Positions 8,707 to 17,849 of a stretch of DNA of 33,122 nucleotides are shown in pieces. Position 1 is the first letter of the stretch. The number at the start of each line of letters is the position of its first letter. This stretch comes from an uncultured Clostridia bacterium. GTDB taxonomy: Bacteria > Bacillota > Clostridia > TANB77 > CAG-508. The DNA is taken from assembly GCA_947588635.1 (NCBI GenBank), contig CANPYN010000010.1, positions 1-33,122 on the forward strand, written 5' to 3'. Below the pieces are notes generated by a model. The model saw only the letters and a program-made list of their open reading frames with translations. It had not been told where the DNA came from and made no database searches. The position numbers were made by a program, and so were the translations under genes.

Positions 8707-8765
8707 CTCGAAAACAGTTAGCCATTTAAAGTGGCACGTGGGTTCGAATCCCACCCACTCCGCCA
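8707..8765 (+). repeat. right attachment site (displaced host tRNA-Ser 3' half)
   Basis: A copy of tRNA-Ser from the anticodon loop to CCA with no 5' half before it, so it cannot fold as a tRNA. It differs from 2639-2697 only at 8758 (C instead of T). It marks the right border of the element. Confidence 0.93.
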
Positions 8766-8826
8766 TATATTAAAATAAATACTTGCAATTTGTAAAAAAA
8801 TGTAGTAATATCTTTTTAACAAATAA

Positions 8827-8850
8827 GACACTAAAATATAGTGTCCTTTT
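8827..8850 (+). terminator. hairpin upstream of the uracil permease gene
   Basis: GACACTA pairs with TAGTGTC around AAATA, then CTTTT follows. It lies 24 bases before the permease start, so it may be a terminator or an attenuator. I see no PyrR-binding consensus. Confidence 0.45.
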
Positions 8851-8873
8851 AATTTGTAATTTAGGAGGAAATT

Positions 8874-10592
8874 ATGGAAGAAAAAAACGGTCTACTTTTA
8901 GACGTTAATGAAAAGCCAAGTATTGGTAAATGGATAATACTTGCTATTCAACATGTTTTTGCTATGTTTGGTGCTACTATATTAGTACCAATATTAGTAA
9001 ATTCTGGAGCAGGTGAAGAGGTGCTTACAATACCAGTTGCACTTGTTTCATCAGGAATTGGTACATTAATATATATACTATGTACTAAGGGAAAATCACC
9101 AGTATATTTAGGAAGTTCTTTTGCTTTCATAGCACCACTGGTAGCAGCATATTTAAAAGGTGGAATTAGCGGTGCTATGACAGGAGTTATGGTAGTAGGT
9201 TTAGTTTATGTAGTCTTTGCAATTTTAGTAAGGCTTATTGGAAAGAACTGGATAAATAAATTATTACCACCAGTTGTAATTGGACCTATGATAATGATTA
9301 TAGGTCTCGGACTTGCACCATCAGCAATAGGACAAATTGGACTTGCATCAGGAACTTCTTTAGAATGGCAACCAATAGTAGTTGCTATAGTATCATTTTT
9401 AGTTACAGCGATAGTTGCAGTGGCTGCCAAAGGATTTTTAAAAGTAATACCTTTTTTAATAGGTATAGTATCAGGTTACTTGACAGCAATAGCTGTTGGA
9501 ATAGTTGATTTTACACCTTTTACAGAGGCAGCAGTGGTAGGAGTACCAAATTTTGTTATACCTTTTATACATTACACACCAAATTTTTCTGCAATTTTAA
9601 CAATAGTGCCTATTGCATTAGTTACAATGGCAGAACATATTGGTGACCATACAGCTTTAAGTACAATAATAAATAAGGATTTATTACAAAAACCAGGGTT
9701 AGACAGAACTTTATTAGGTGATGGACTTGCAACATTTGTAGCAGGAGCAATTGGAGGACCAGCAAATACTACATATGGAGAAAATACTTCTGTAGTTGGA
9801 ATGACAAAAGTTGCATCAGTTTGGGTAATAGGTCTTGCTGCAATTATAGCAATAGTATTAGGATTTTTTAGTAAATTTACAGCACTTGTATCTACAATAC
9901 CAAATGCAGTTTTAGGTGGAGTCTCATTACTTTTATATGGATTTATAGCTGTAAATGGATTAAAAGTATTAATACAAAATAAAGTTAATTTTAATGATAC
10001 TAAAAATGTTGTAGTTGCATCTGCAATGCTTGTTTTAGGTTTAGGTGGAGCAGCAATTTCTATAGTAAGTGGAGATATATCTGTAACAATATCTGGAATG
10101 AGTTTAGCCGCAATAGTAGGAATTATATTGAATCTTTGTCTACCAAAAGAGAAAGAAGAGAAGATAGAAGAAATCCAAGATAAAGTAGTAGATGAAGAAG
10201 AACAAAAAGATGAGATAATAGTAAATGAGAAAGTTCTTTCAGAGGAAATAAAAGAAGAAAACAAAACTAAAGAGAAAAAACAACCAACAAAAAGTACAAC
10301 TAAAAAAACAACTAAAGTTGCAGATAAGTCTAAAAAAACATCAGCAAAAGATACAACTATAAAAAAATCAACTACAAAAAAGAATACAGAGAAAAAAACT
10401 GACACAGAAAAAGAACCTGCAAAAAAATCTACAAAGACAACAACAAAAAAGAAATCTACAGCAGAATCTAAATCATCAACCCAGAAAAAATCTGCAACAG
10501 GAACTACAACAGCAAGAAAAAAATCTGAAGCAAAACCAAAAACTACAACAACTAGAAAAAAACAAACTAAAAATGAGGAACTAAATGTATAG
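8874..10592 (+). CDS. uracil/xanthine permease (NCS2) with long Lys/Thr-rich tail
   Basis: A 572-residue membrane transporter. Residues 1-422 are a complete NCS2 nucleobase-cation symporter: QHVFAMFGATILVPILV near the start, LGSSFAFIAP, MAEHIGDHTALS, and the uracil-type signature GAIGGPANTTYGENTSV, with about 12-14 hydrophobic segments. Typical family length is about 420-430, so the last 150 residues are extra: first an acidic Glu/Lys part, then about 100 residues of repeated Lys, Thr, Ser and Ala (TKSTTKKTTKVADKSKK and onward) like a histone H1 tail. The tail should lie in the cytoplasm and be strongly basic. A good TAGGAGG ribosome site precedes the ATG. No in-frame CGG occurs. Confidence 0.93.
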   Translation: MEEKNGLLLDVNEKPSIGKWIILAIQHVFAMFGATILVPILVNSGAGEEVLTIPVALVSSGIGTLIYILCTKGKSPVYLGSSFAFIAPLVAAYLKGGISGAMTGVMVVGLVYVVFAILVRLIGKNWINKLLPPVVIGPMIMIIGLGLAPSAIGQIGLASGTSLEWQPIVVAIVSFLVTAIVAVAAKGFLKVIPFLIGIVSGYLTAIAVGIVDFTPFTEAAVVGVPNFVIPFIHYTPNFSAILTIVPIALVTMAEHIGDHTALSTIINKDLLQKPGLDRTLLGDGLATFVAGAIGGPANTTYGENTSVVGMTKVASVWVIGLAAIIAIVLGFFSKFTALVSTIPNAVLGGVSLLLYGFIAVNGLKVLIQNKVNFNDTKNVVVASAMLVLGLGGAAISIVSGDISVTISGMSLAAIVGIILNLCLPKEKEEKIEEIQDKVVDEEEQKDEIIVNEKVLSEEIKEENKTKEKKQPTKSTTKKTTKVADKSKKTSAKDTTIKKSTTKKNTEKKTDTEKEPAKKSTKTTTKKKSTAESKSSTQKKSATGTTTARKKSEAKPKTTTTRKKQTKNEELNV

Positions 10593-10658
10593 AACAACAG
10601 TGGGCTTTTTTTGATGTCAGACTATTTAAATTTATTTTAAAGCCCACGCTCGTTGTTC
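10589..10658. repeat. imperfect inverted repeat after the permease gene
   Basis: GAACAAC and GTGGGCTTT on the left match AAAGCCCAC and GTTGTTC on the right, with a long AT-rich loop. It overlaps the permease stop codon and may serve as terminator or be a small repeat element. Confidence 0.5.
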
Positions 10659-10708
10659 GTCCGCCAAAATTTTGAAAAAATTTTGTGTGGAATATTTGCG
10701 AAGCTTTG

Positions 10709-10745
10709 TTGAATAGGGAAAATCTGAGATTTTTCCTATTCAAGA
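10709..10745. repeat. inverted repeat hairpin
   Basis: TTGAATAGGGAAAAT pairs with ATTTTTCCTATTCAA (one G-T pair) around a short loop. It lies between the permease gene and the next terminator, in a gene-free stretch (10593-10972) that holds only such hairpins. Confidence 0.6.
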
Positions 10746-10749
10746 ACAT

Positions 10750-10780
10750 AAAAAAATCTTGCCATAGACAAGATTTTTTT
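10750..10780 (+). terminator. rho-independent terminator
   Basis: AAAAAATCTTG pairs with CAAGATTTTTT around CCATAGA, and the T tract follows directly. It separates the permease gene from the beta-propeller gene. Confidence 0.85.
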
Positions 10781-10972
10781 ATTATATTTGAAACTTTTTT
10801 TATTTTTTATGATATTATTAATAAAGATGATATAAATGATGCATTTATATTAATATGAAAATTATAAAATAAACGAGATAAACAAGATATTAATATAAAT
10901 AAAAATATAATAAAATCAAGACTTACACGTTCAAAGGAAAATTAAAACAAAAAGTCAAAGGAGGTATAAAAA

Positions 10973-12968
10973 ATGAAGAAAAAGGAACACATTGATAATA
11001 TTGATAAGGTTAAAGCAGATGAAAACTCAAAGCAAAATGTTTTAAATAATATTACCAAAAACAAAAAAATATATTCTATATTGGCAACGTCAGTAATTGC
11101 TTTTGTAATAGTAATATCAATTGCTGTGCCTATAATTAATGACAAAAATGAAATTACTCCTATAGAAATAGTAGAACAAAATGATGGGCTGCCTACACTA
11201 GGAAGTTTTGAAAATTTATACAATATTATTAAAGGTAAAGAAAGTAAATACAGTGCATATTATGAAACTAATGAAACTTTAAATATGTCTGATTCTGTAT
11301 CTTCTTCAGCTGAATCATCCTCAAAATCAGAAGATTTAGATTATTCAACTACAAATACTCAAGTAGAAGGCGTTGATGAAGCAGATATAGTAAAAACAGA
11401 TGGTAAATATATATATTATATTAGTTCTAATAATGTAGTAATAGTAGATACAGATAAGAATTCAAGTTTAAAGATAGCATCTGAAATTTCATATAAAAAA
11501 GAAGAAAAATTTTGTCCAATTGAATTATATATATCAAATAATAAACTAATTGTCATCGGACAAGAATCAAATGACTACTATAATGAATTAGCAGTAGTTG
11601 ATAGTATTTATCCAGTAAATGATGAAACGCGAACTATAGCAAAAGTATATGATGTAGAAGATAGAAAGAATCCAAAGTTAGCAAGAGAAATTGAAATAGA
11701 GGGCTCATATTTATCATCAAGAATGATAGGAGAAGATATATTTTTTATAGCTAATAAAAAAATATATACAGACTTATTTAAAGATGATTTACAAAAATTA
11801 GATGAACAATTATTTAAACCTAAATATATAGATACAGTTATAGGAAATGAAGAAAAATGTATAGAATTCAGTGATATTTATTACTTTCCAGAAAGTGAAG
11901 ATGCATCATATCTAAACATGGTTGGTTTTAATATTAATAATAATGAAGAAGCTAATATAAATACATATTTAGGAGCAGGAAGTAATATATATTCATCAGA
12001 AAAAAATCTATATATTACTAGAGTAAAATATGAATATAAAGATGAAAAAATCTATGGATATTATAATAATTATGATGTAAATACATACATCTATAAATTC
12101 AAATTAGAAAATTCAAAGGCAATATATGAAAATGCAGCTACTGTACCACGGAGAAGTATTAAATCAATTTTCTATGGATGAAACAGATGGGTATTTTAGA
12201 ATAGCGACAACAGATTCAGAGAATATAAATGCAAAAACATATTCAAATAGCTTATATGTACTAAACGAAAATCTAGAGATAGTCGGTAACATAGAAAATT
12301 TAGCAAAGGGAGAGAAGATATACTCGGTTAGATTTATTGGTAATAGGGCATATATGGTTACATTTGTAGAAACAGATCCATTATTTGTAATAGATTTATC
12401 TAATCCTGAAAGTCCTACAGTACTTGGTGAACTAAAGATACCAGGATACAGCAAGTATCTACATCCTTATGATGAAACACATTTAATTGGATTTGGGGAA
12501 AATACTACAACAAATAGTTATGGTGGAGTTGTTACAAATGGTATGAAAATGGCATTATTTGATGTAAGTAATCCAAATAATCCAAAAGAACTATATTCAT
12601 TAGATATTGGGGAGAGAGGAACATATTCTACCATATTAAATGATCATAAAGCATTGTTATTTTCAAAAGAAAAAAACATAATAGCATTTCCAATATCTAT
12701 ATATGGAGAAGAAGAAAATGCAAATAGATTAAAATTTCAAGGTGCTATAGTATATGGGTTAGATATAGAAAAGGGATTTACCTTAAAAGGAACAATTCCT
12801 CATATGCAAGTTAAAAATGGATACAGAGATTACGATTATACAAAAGTAGTAGAAAGAATATTATATAAAGATAATTCACTATATACATTATCTAAGGGAC
12901 TTATAAAATCAACAAATATGAATACTATGAAAGAAGAAGGAAGCTTAGAAATTAATACAAAAGAATAA
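10973..12968 (+). CDS. secreted beta-propeller protein, needs +1 frameshift at 12149
   Basis: Together the two overlapping frames give a 664-residue protein of the secreted C-terminal beta-propeller family (DUF2012-like). It starts with a cytoplasmic charged stretch and one membrane anchor (about 28-50), then the hallmark TNTQVEGVDEADIVKTDGKY and blade-like repeats to the end. The first frame stops at 12179-12181 after 402 residues. Skipping the C at 12149 turns NAATVP-CGG-AGA into NAATVP-GGA-GAA and gives ATVPGEVLNQFSMDETDGYF, as in the family. AAAGGAGGTATAAAAA precedes the ATG. The protein is likely displayed outside the membrane; its ligand is unknown. A sequencing error or decay cannot be excluded from this gene alone, but six other sites show the same pattern. 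Confidence 0.85.
12149..12152 (+). other. CGG +1 frameshift site in the beta-propeller gene
   Basis: Codon 393 in the zero frame is CGG, in context CCA-CGG-AGA. Dropping C12149 gives GGA (Gly) and restores the frame up to the normal end at 12968. The zero frame ends 10 codons later. Confidence 0.8.
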
Positions 12969-12994
12969 AAAGTTGATTTTTCCTATACAATAAG

Positions 12995-13036
12995 AAAAGC
13001 TAGAAAAGGTTTTGTATCCTTTTCTGGCTTTTATGT
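12995..13036 (+). terminator. rho-independent terminator
   Basis: AAAAGCTAGAAAAGG pairs with CCTTTTCTGGCTTTT (one mismatched or wobble position) around TTTTGTAT. It lies 26 bases after the beta-propeller gene and before recJ. Confidence 0.85.
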
Positions 13037-13124
13037 TTATATGTCAAAAAAATAGCGAAAACCTCTTTAAAAAAAGATTAAAAAGATATATAATATTACA
13101 AATATCTATTATTAGGGAGAATTT

Positions 13125-14813
13125 ATGAATAAAAAGTGGGAATATTATGAGCAAAATGATGAAAAAGTAATGGAAATATCAAATAAGTTCAATATATCTA
13201 ATTTACTTTCTAAAATTTTAGTTAATAGAGGCATAGTAGATGATGAACAAATAAAAATATTTTTAAATCCTACAAGAAATGATTTTTACAATCCTTTTTT
13301 AATGCCTGATATGGAAATTGCAGTTGATAGAATAATTAAAGCAATAAAAAATAATGAAAAAGTAGTAATATATGGAGACTATGATGTTGATGGGATTACT
13401 AGTACAACTGTATTAAAAAAATTTTTAGCTGAGAGAGGATTAGATGCAGGTTATTATATTCCAAACAGATTAGAAGAAGGATATGGATTAAACCAAGAAG
13501 CTATTGAAAAAATAATTGATCAAAAATACACATTGATGATAACAGTTGACTGTGGAATATCTGGTATAGAAGAAGTAGAACTTTGTAATCAACTAGGAAT
13601 AGATGTAATAATAACTGATCACCATGAACAATTAGAAGAACTTCCAAAAGCTCTTGCAGTAATTGATGCAAAAAGAAGAGACAACACTTATCCATTTAGA
13701 GGACTTGCAGGTTGTGGGGTAGTTTTTAAGCTTATACAGGCAATATCTATAAAATTAGAATTAGAGGATAAAGAGTATTTAAAATATTTAGATATTGTTT
13801 GTGTCGGTACAATATCTGACATAGTTCCATTAGTTGATGAAAACAGAGTTATTGCAAAACTAGGATTGATGTTAATTAAACAAACTAAAAATATAGGACT
13901 TAAGACTCTTATAAAAGAATCAGGATATAAAAAAATTGATTCTAGTACAATTTCGTTTGGAGTAGCTCCTAGAATTAATGCATGTGGAAGAATGGGATAT
14001 CAAAATGAAGCTTTAGAATTATTTTTAACAGATAATATACAGAAAGCAAGAGAAATTACAGTAAAATTAAATAAATTTAATAGTCAAAGACAAGCTAAAG
14101 AAAAAGAAATTTTTGAACAAGCAATATCAAAATTAGAAAAAGAAGATATAGATAAATTAAATAGCATTGTATTATGTGGAGATAATTGGCATCATGGTGT
14201 AATTGGAATAGTAGCATCAAAAATAGTAGAAAAGTTTTTTAAACCAACAATACTTATATGCTTTGAAGGAGATGAGGGAAAAGGCTCAGGAAGGAGCTTA
14301 CCAGGTTTTGATTTACATGATGCATTAGTTAAATCAAGTGAATATTTGGAAAAATATGGTGGACATGAAATGGCAGTTGGTATTTCACTAAAAAAAGATA
14401 TGTATGATGGATTTAAGAAAAAGTTTGATGAGATAGCAGTTTCTCAAAACATAAAAAATATACTTCCAGTTATACATATAGATGGCATAATTACTTCAAA
14501 AGACATGAATAAAGAAACAGTTAAAGAAATAGAAAAATTAGAACCATTTGGTGAAAAAAATAAGACACCAATTTTTGTATATAAAAATTTAAAGATAGAT
14601 TCTATACGAGCATTATCAGAAGGTAAACATTTAAAACTTACATTAAAAGATGATAATTTATTTATAAATGCAATTGGATTTAATTTAGGTTATTTATCAG
14701 AGGAATATACTATAGGAGATAGAGTTGATATAGCAGGAATACTAGAAATAAATAGTTTTGGGAATCAAGAAATAGTTCAAATAAATATAAAAGATATAAT
14801 GAAATCAATATAA
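13125..14813 (+). CDS. recJ: single-stranded-DNA exonuclease RecJ
   Basis: A 562-residue DHH-family 5'-3' single-strand exonuclease for recombination and mismatch or base-excision repair. The metal-binding motifs are all visible: DYDVDGITST (85 onward), DCGISG (142 onward), DHHEQL (165 onward), and the DHHA1-type GSGRSLPGFDLHDAL with KYGGHEMAVG further on. The C-terminal OB-like part ends at ININIKDI-type strands. Length fits the shorter clostridial RecJ form, without the extra C-terminal domain of Bacillus. TAGGGAG precedes the ATG. It is followed 24 bases later by relA, the usual recJ-apt-relA neighbourhood but without apt. No in-frame CGG occurs. Confidence 0.95.
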   Translation: MNKKWEYYEQNDEKVMEISNKFNISNLLSKILVNRGIVDDEQIKIFLNPTRNDFYNPFLMPDMEIAVDRIIKAIKNNEKVVIYGDYDVDGITSTTVLKKFLAERGLDAGYYIPNRLEEGYGLNQEAIEKIIDQKYTLMITVDCGISGIEEVELCNQLGIDVIITDHHEQLEELPKALAVIDAKRRDNTYPFRGLAGCGVVFKLIQAISIKLELEDKEYLKYLDIVCVGTISDIVPLVDENRVIAKLGLMLIKQTKNIGLKTLIKESGYKKIDSSTISFGVAPRINACGRMGYQNEALELFLTDNIQKAREITVKLNKFNSQRQAKEKEIFEQAISKLEKEDIDKLNSIVLCGDNWHHGVIGIVASKIVEKFFKPTILICFEGDEGKGSGRSLPGFDLHDALVKSSEYLEKYGGHEMAVGISLKKDMYDGFKKKFDEIAVSQNIKNILPVIHIDGIITSKDMNKETVKEIEKLEPFGEKNKTPIFVYKNLKIDSIRALSEGKHLKLTLKDDNLFINAIGFNLGYLSEEYTIGDRVDIAGILEINSFGNQEIVQINIKDIMKSI

Positions 14814-14837
14814 ATTTGGAAAGGAAATAATATTTAT

Positions 14838-17040
14838 ATGCAAAATAAAGAAGAAATTACTATAGAGAAAATTATTAAAAAAATGAAAGAGAATAATAGA
14901 AAATCAGACAGTAATCTTATACAAAGGGCATATGATTTTGCAAAAATTAATCATAAAGAACAAAAGAGGATGTCAGGTGAGGAGTATATTATACATCCAT
15001 TATCTGTAGCATATATTCTAGCTGATTTAGAATTAGACGACAGTACAATTGCATCAGCACTTCTTCATGATGTTGTAGAAGATACTGATATTACTCATGA
15101 AGACATAGTAAATGAATTTGGAGAAGAAATTGCCGATATGGTAGATGGTGTAACAAAGCTTCGGAAAAATTCAATATTCAAGTATAGAAGAACAGCAAGT
15201 AGAAAATTATAGAAAAATGTTTCTTGCTATGGGAAAAGACATAAGGGTAATCCTTATAAAGCTTGCAGATAGGCTTCATAATATGAGAACATTAAAATAT
15301 TTGACAAGAGAAAGACAAATAGCAAATGCGAAAGAAACAATGGATTTATATGCACCACTTGCAAATAGATTAGGTATATATTCTTTAAAATGGGAATTGG
15401 AAGACTTAGGATTTAGATATTTATATCCAGAAGAATATAGAGAGTTAGTTGAGGGAATAGAAAAGAAAAGAGAAGAGAGACTAGAGTTCATAGAAAAGAT
15501 TATGGACGAAATAAGAGTAGCACTAAAAAAGGAAAAGATAGAAGCGGATATAAAAGGAAGAGCAAAACATCTATACAGTATATATAGAAAGATGAAAAGA
15601 GATAATATAACACTTGATCAAGTATATGATTTGTTTGCCCTTCGAATAATTGTAAATTCAGTAAAGGATTGTTATGCAGCACTTGGAGTGGTACATGATT
15701 TGTATACACCGATGCCAGGACGTTTTAAAGATTATATTGCTGTACCAAAACCAAACATGTATCAATCAATACATACAACTCTTTTAGGACCAAATGGAAC
15801 ACCATTTGAAGTGCAAGTTCGTACATGGGATATGCACCAAGTTGCAGAGTTTGGTATAGCTGCACACTGGGCATATAAGGAGGCTAACAATAAAACAGGT
15901 AAAAAATCTAATGTTGTAGTAACAGATGATAAGCTTGCATGGCTTAGAGAAACCTTAGAATGGCAAAAGGAAATGCAAGATCCAAATGAATTTTTAAAAA
16001 CATTAAAAACAGAACTTTTTGAAGATGAAGTATATGTATTTACTCCAAAAGGAGAAATAAAAACACTTCCAAGAGATGCAACACCAATAGATTTTGCATA
16101 TTCAATACATGCAGAAGTAGGACACAGAATGGTTGGTTGCAAAATAAATAGTAAAATGATGCCAATAATCACAAAATTGAAAAGTGGAGATATAGTAGAA
16201 ATAATAACATCAGACACATCTAAAGGACCAAGCAGAGATTGGTTAAAATTTGTAAAAAGTTCAAGTGCAAAAACAAAAATTTCACAATGGTTCAAAAAGG
16301 CTGAAAGGGAAGAAAATATAACAAGAGGAAAAGAAACTATTGATAAAGAAATAAAAAGAATAGGAATGACACATAGCGATTTATTTAAAACTGAATGGGT
16401 TAATAGTGTACTTGAAAGATATCATTATTCGAATACAGATGATATGTTTGCAAGTATTGGATTTGGTGCAATATCACCAGGTAAAATAATAACAAGATTA
16501 TTAGAGGAGTATAAAAAAGAACATCAAGAAGAACTAATTGAGGAAAAGTTACAAGAATTAACAAATAAAAAAGTTACAGTAAAAAAACCACCAAAATCTG
16601 GCGTAATTGTAAAGGGTATAGATAATTGCTTAGTTAAATTTTCTAGATGTTGCAATCCAGTTCCAGGAGATGAGATAATTGGATATATAACAAAAGGGAG
16701 AGGAGTTTCTATACATAGAACTGATTGCGTAAATGTTCAAGATTTGCTTCAAGATGATAATAGAATAATTGATGTGTCATGGTATAATGAAAAAACTGAT
16801 GGAGCATACAATGTTGATATAGAAGTTTTCTCAAATGATAGAACAGGACTTCTTTCAGATATTGTAAAAGAAATTACAGCACAAAAAATTAATATAATGG
16901 GAGTAAACACTAAAACAAGTAGAGAAAGAATTGCTACAATTGAAATTACAATAGAAGTTGAAAATATTGATCAATTAAGCAAAGTTATAAAAGCTATAAA
17001 AAAAGTTGATAGTGTATATGAGGTTAAACGTAAAAAATAA
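14838..17040 (+). CDS. relA: RelA/SpoT-family (p)ppGpp synthetase/hydrolase, needs +1 frameshift at 15162
   Basis: Joined, the frames give a 733-residue Rsh protein, the normal length. It makes and degrades the stringent-response alarmone (p)ppGpp. Landmarks: HD hydrolase domain with HPLSVAYIL (His53) and LLHDVVEDT (His77-Asp78), synthetase domain with RLHNMRTL and YQSIHTTLLGPNG, TGS domain (EVYVFTPKGEIKTLPRDATP), a zinc-finger-like CCNPVPGDEIIGY, and a C-terminal ACT domain. The first frame stops after 124 residues inside the hydrolase domain. Dropping C15162 turns VTKL-CGG-AAA into VTKL-GGA-AAA and reads TKLGKIQYSSIEEQQVENYR, as in the family, running on into the second frame. GGAAAGGA precedes the ATG. 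Confidence 0.92.
15162..15165 (+). other. CGG +1 frameshift site in relA
   Basis: Codon 109 in the zero frame is CGG, in context CTT-CGG-AAA. Dropping C15162 gives GGA (Gly) and joins the two frames. The Gly after VTKL is conserved in Rsh proteins. Confidence 0.9.
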
Positions 17041-17196
17041 GTTTAAATAAATGAAAAACTTCGTACTACGTCGTTAAATTAAAGATAAAAAATCCTCAAT
17101 GTGCACATGCACACCTCCGGTTTTTTACTTCAATTTGCCTAGTATTACTCGTTTTTGATTTATTTGATAATTTTAAGGAAAGGAAATAATTTACAA
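17041..17196 (+). other. relA-MBL intergenic stretch with small hairpin
   Basis: TGTGC at 17100-17104 pairs with GCACA at 17109-17113, flanked by A-rich and T-rich runs (17085-17091, 17120-17126). This may be a terminator of relA or a degraded repeat. An AAGGAAAGGA ribosome site at 17175-17184 belongs to the next gene. Confidence 0.4.
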
Positions 17197-17846
17197 ATGA
17201 TATTAAAAAGAATTAAATTAGATATACAAATGGTTGGAGAAACAAACTGTTATATAATTCAGGATGAAAATACAAAGGAAACAATGGTAATTGATCCAGG
17301 TGCAGAGCCAGAAAAGATATGTGAAATGCTAGATACTTTAAATGCAAAAGTAAAATATATATTACTTACGCATTGTCATGGGGATCATATATCGGCAGTA
17401 AAAACAATAAAGGAAAAGTATGGGGGAAGGGTTTTAATACATATAGCAGATGAACCTGGATTAAAAGATCCAAAAGTTAATTTATCAGATTACATTGGAC
17501 TTCGGATATATTAGTATAGAGGCTGATTCTAGATTAAATGACAATGACTTAATACATGTAGGTGATATGGAATTTAAGGTTATACATACACCAGGACACA
17601 CAAAAGGAGGAATATGTTTATATTTAGAAGCTGAAAAAATACTTTTCTCAGGTGATACAATATTTAGAGGAACATGGGGAAGAACAGATTTACCGACAGG
17701 AAGTTTTGAAGATATTATAAAATCTATAACAGATAAAATTATGGTACTTCCAGAAGATACAATAATATATCCAGGACATCGGAAAATCTACAATGTTAAA
17801 AGAAGAAAAGCCAATATATTTAGAACTAAAACCAAAAGAATACTAA
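17197..17846 (+). CDS. MBL-fold hydrolase (glyoxalase II-like), needs two +1 frameshifts
   Basis: Three frames joined at two CGG sites give a 215-residue metallo-beta-lactamase-fold hydrolase of the YqgX/GloB-like type, the normal length. Metal-binding motifs are THCHGDH (residues 58-64), HTPGHTKGGICLY, FSGDTIF and YPGHG. The first shift (C17503) gives SDYIGLGYISIEADSRL. The second (C17780) turns PGH-CGG-AAA into PGH-GGA-AAA, the conserved PGHG, and gives the ending GKSTMLKEEKPIYLEL before TAA at 17844. Without the shifts only 105 residues are made. I chose the ATG at 17197 because AAGGAAAGGA precedes it; a longer frame from 17155 has no ribosome site. It probably detoxifies thioesters such as lactoyl-thiols. 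relA-MBL-hisS order is common in Clostridia. Confidence 0.9.
17503..17506 (+). other. first CGG +1 frameshift site in the MBL hydrolase gene
   Basis: The zero-frame codon is CGG, in context CTT-CGG-ATA. Dropping C17503 gives GGA (Gly). The zero frame stops at TAG two codons later. Confidence 0.88.
17780..17783 (+). other. second CGG +1 frameshift site in the MBL hydrolase gene
   Basis: In the frame used after the first shift, the codon is CGG in context CAT-CGG-AAA. Dropping C17780 gives GGA and restores the conserved PGHG motif and a normal C-terminus ending at 17846. Confidence 0.85.
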
Positions 17847-17849
17847 AAC

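Larger units (their letters stand above)
2639..8765 (+). mobile_element. 6-kb integrated element in tRNA-Ser(CGA)
   Basis: The element is bounded by 59-bp direct repeats (2639-2697 and 8707-8765) that differ only at 2690 (T) versus 8758 (C). The unit length from repeat to repeat is 6,068 bp. Contents in order: three small hypothetical genes, a Cro/C1-type repressor on the minus strand, three SHOCT-domain membrane proteins, an iteron-like region, a replication initiator, an excisionase and a tyrosine integrase at the right end. No conjugation, capsid or terminase genes are visible. It is best described as an integrative mobilizable or satellite-type element that can probably replicate after excision. 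The repeat starts in the anticodon loop, a common crossover site for tyrosine recombinases. Confidence 0.9.

Noticed and set aside
8766..8873. PyrR-binding attenuator before the uracil permease
   Set aside because: There is a hairpin, but no PyrR-binding loop consensus and no alternative antiterminator.
9302..9318. GGTCTCGGACTTGC in the permease gene as an eighth shift site
   Set aside because: It is read CTC-GGA-CTT in frame (Leu-Gly-Leu) and the frame is unbroken.
9572..10597. 341-residue reading frame on the minus strand opposite the permease
   Set aside because: It is a shadow of the Lys/Thr-rich tail (poly-Phe/Val), has no ribosome site, and does not resemble a protein family.
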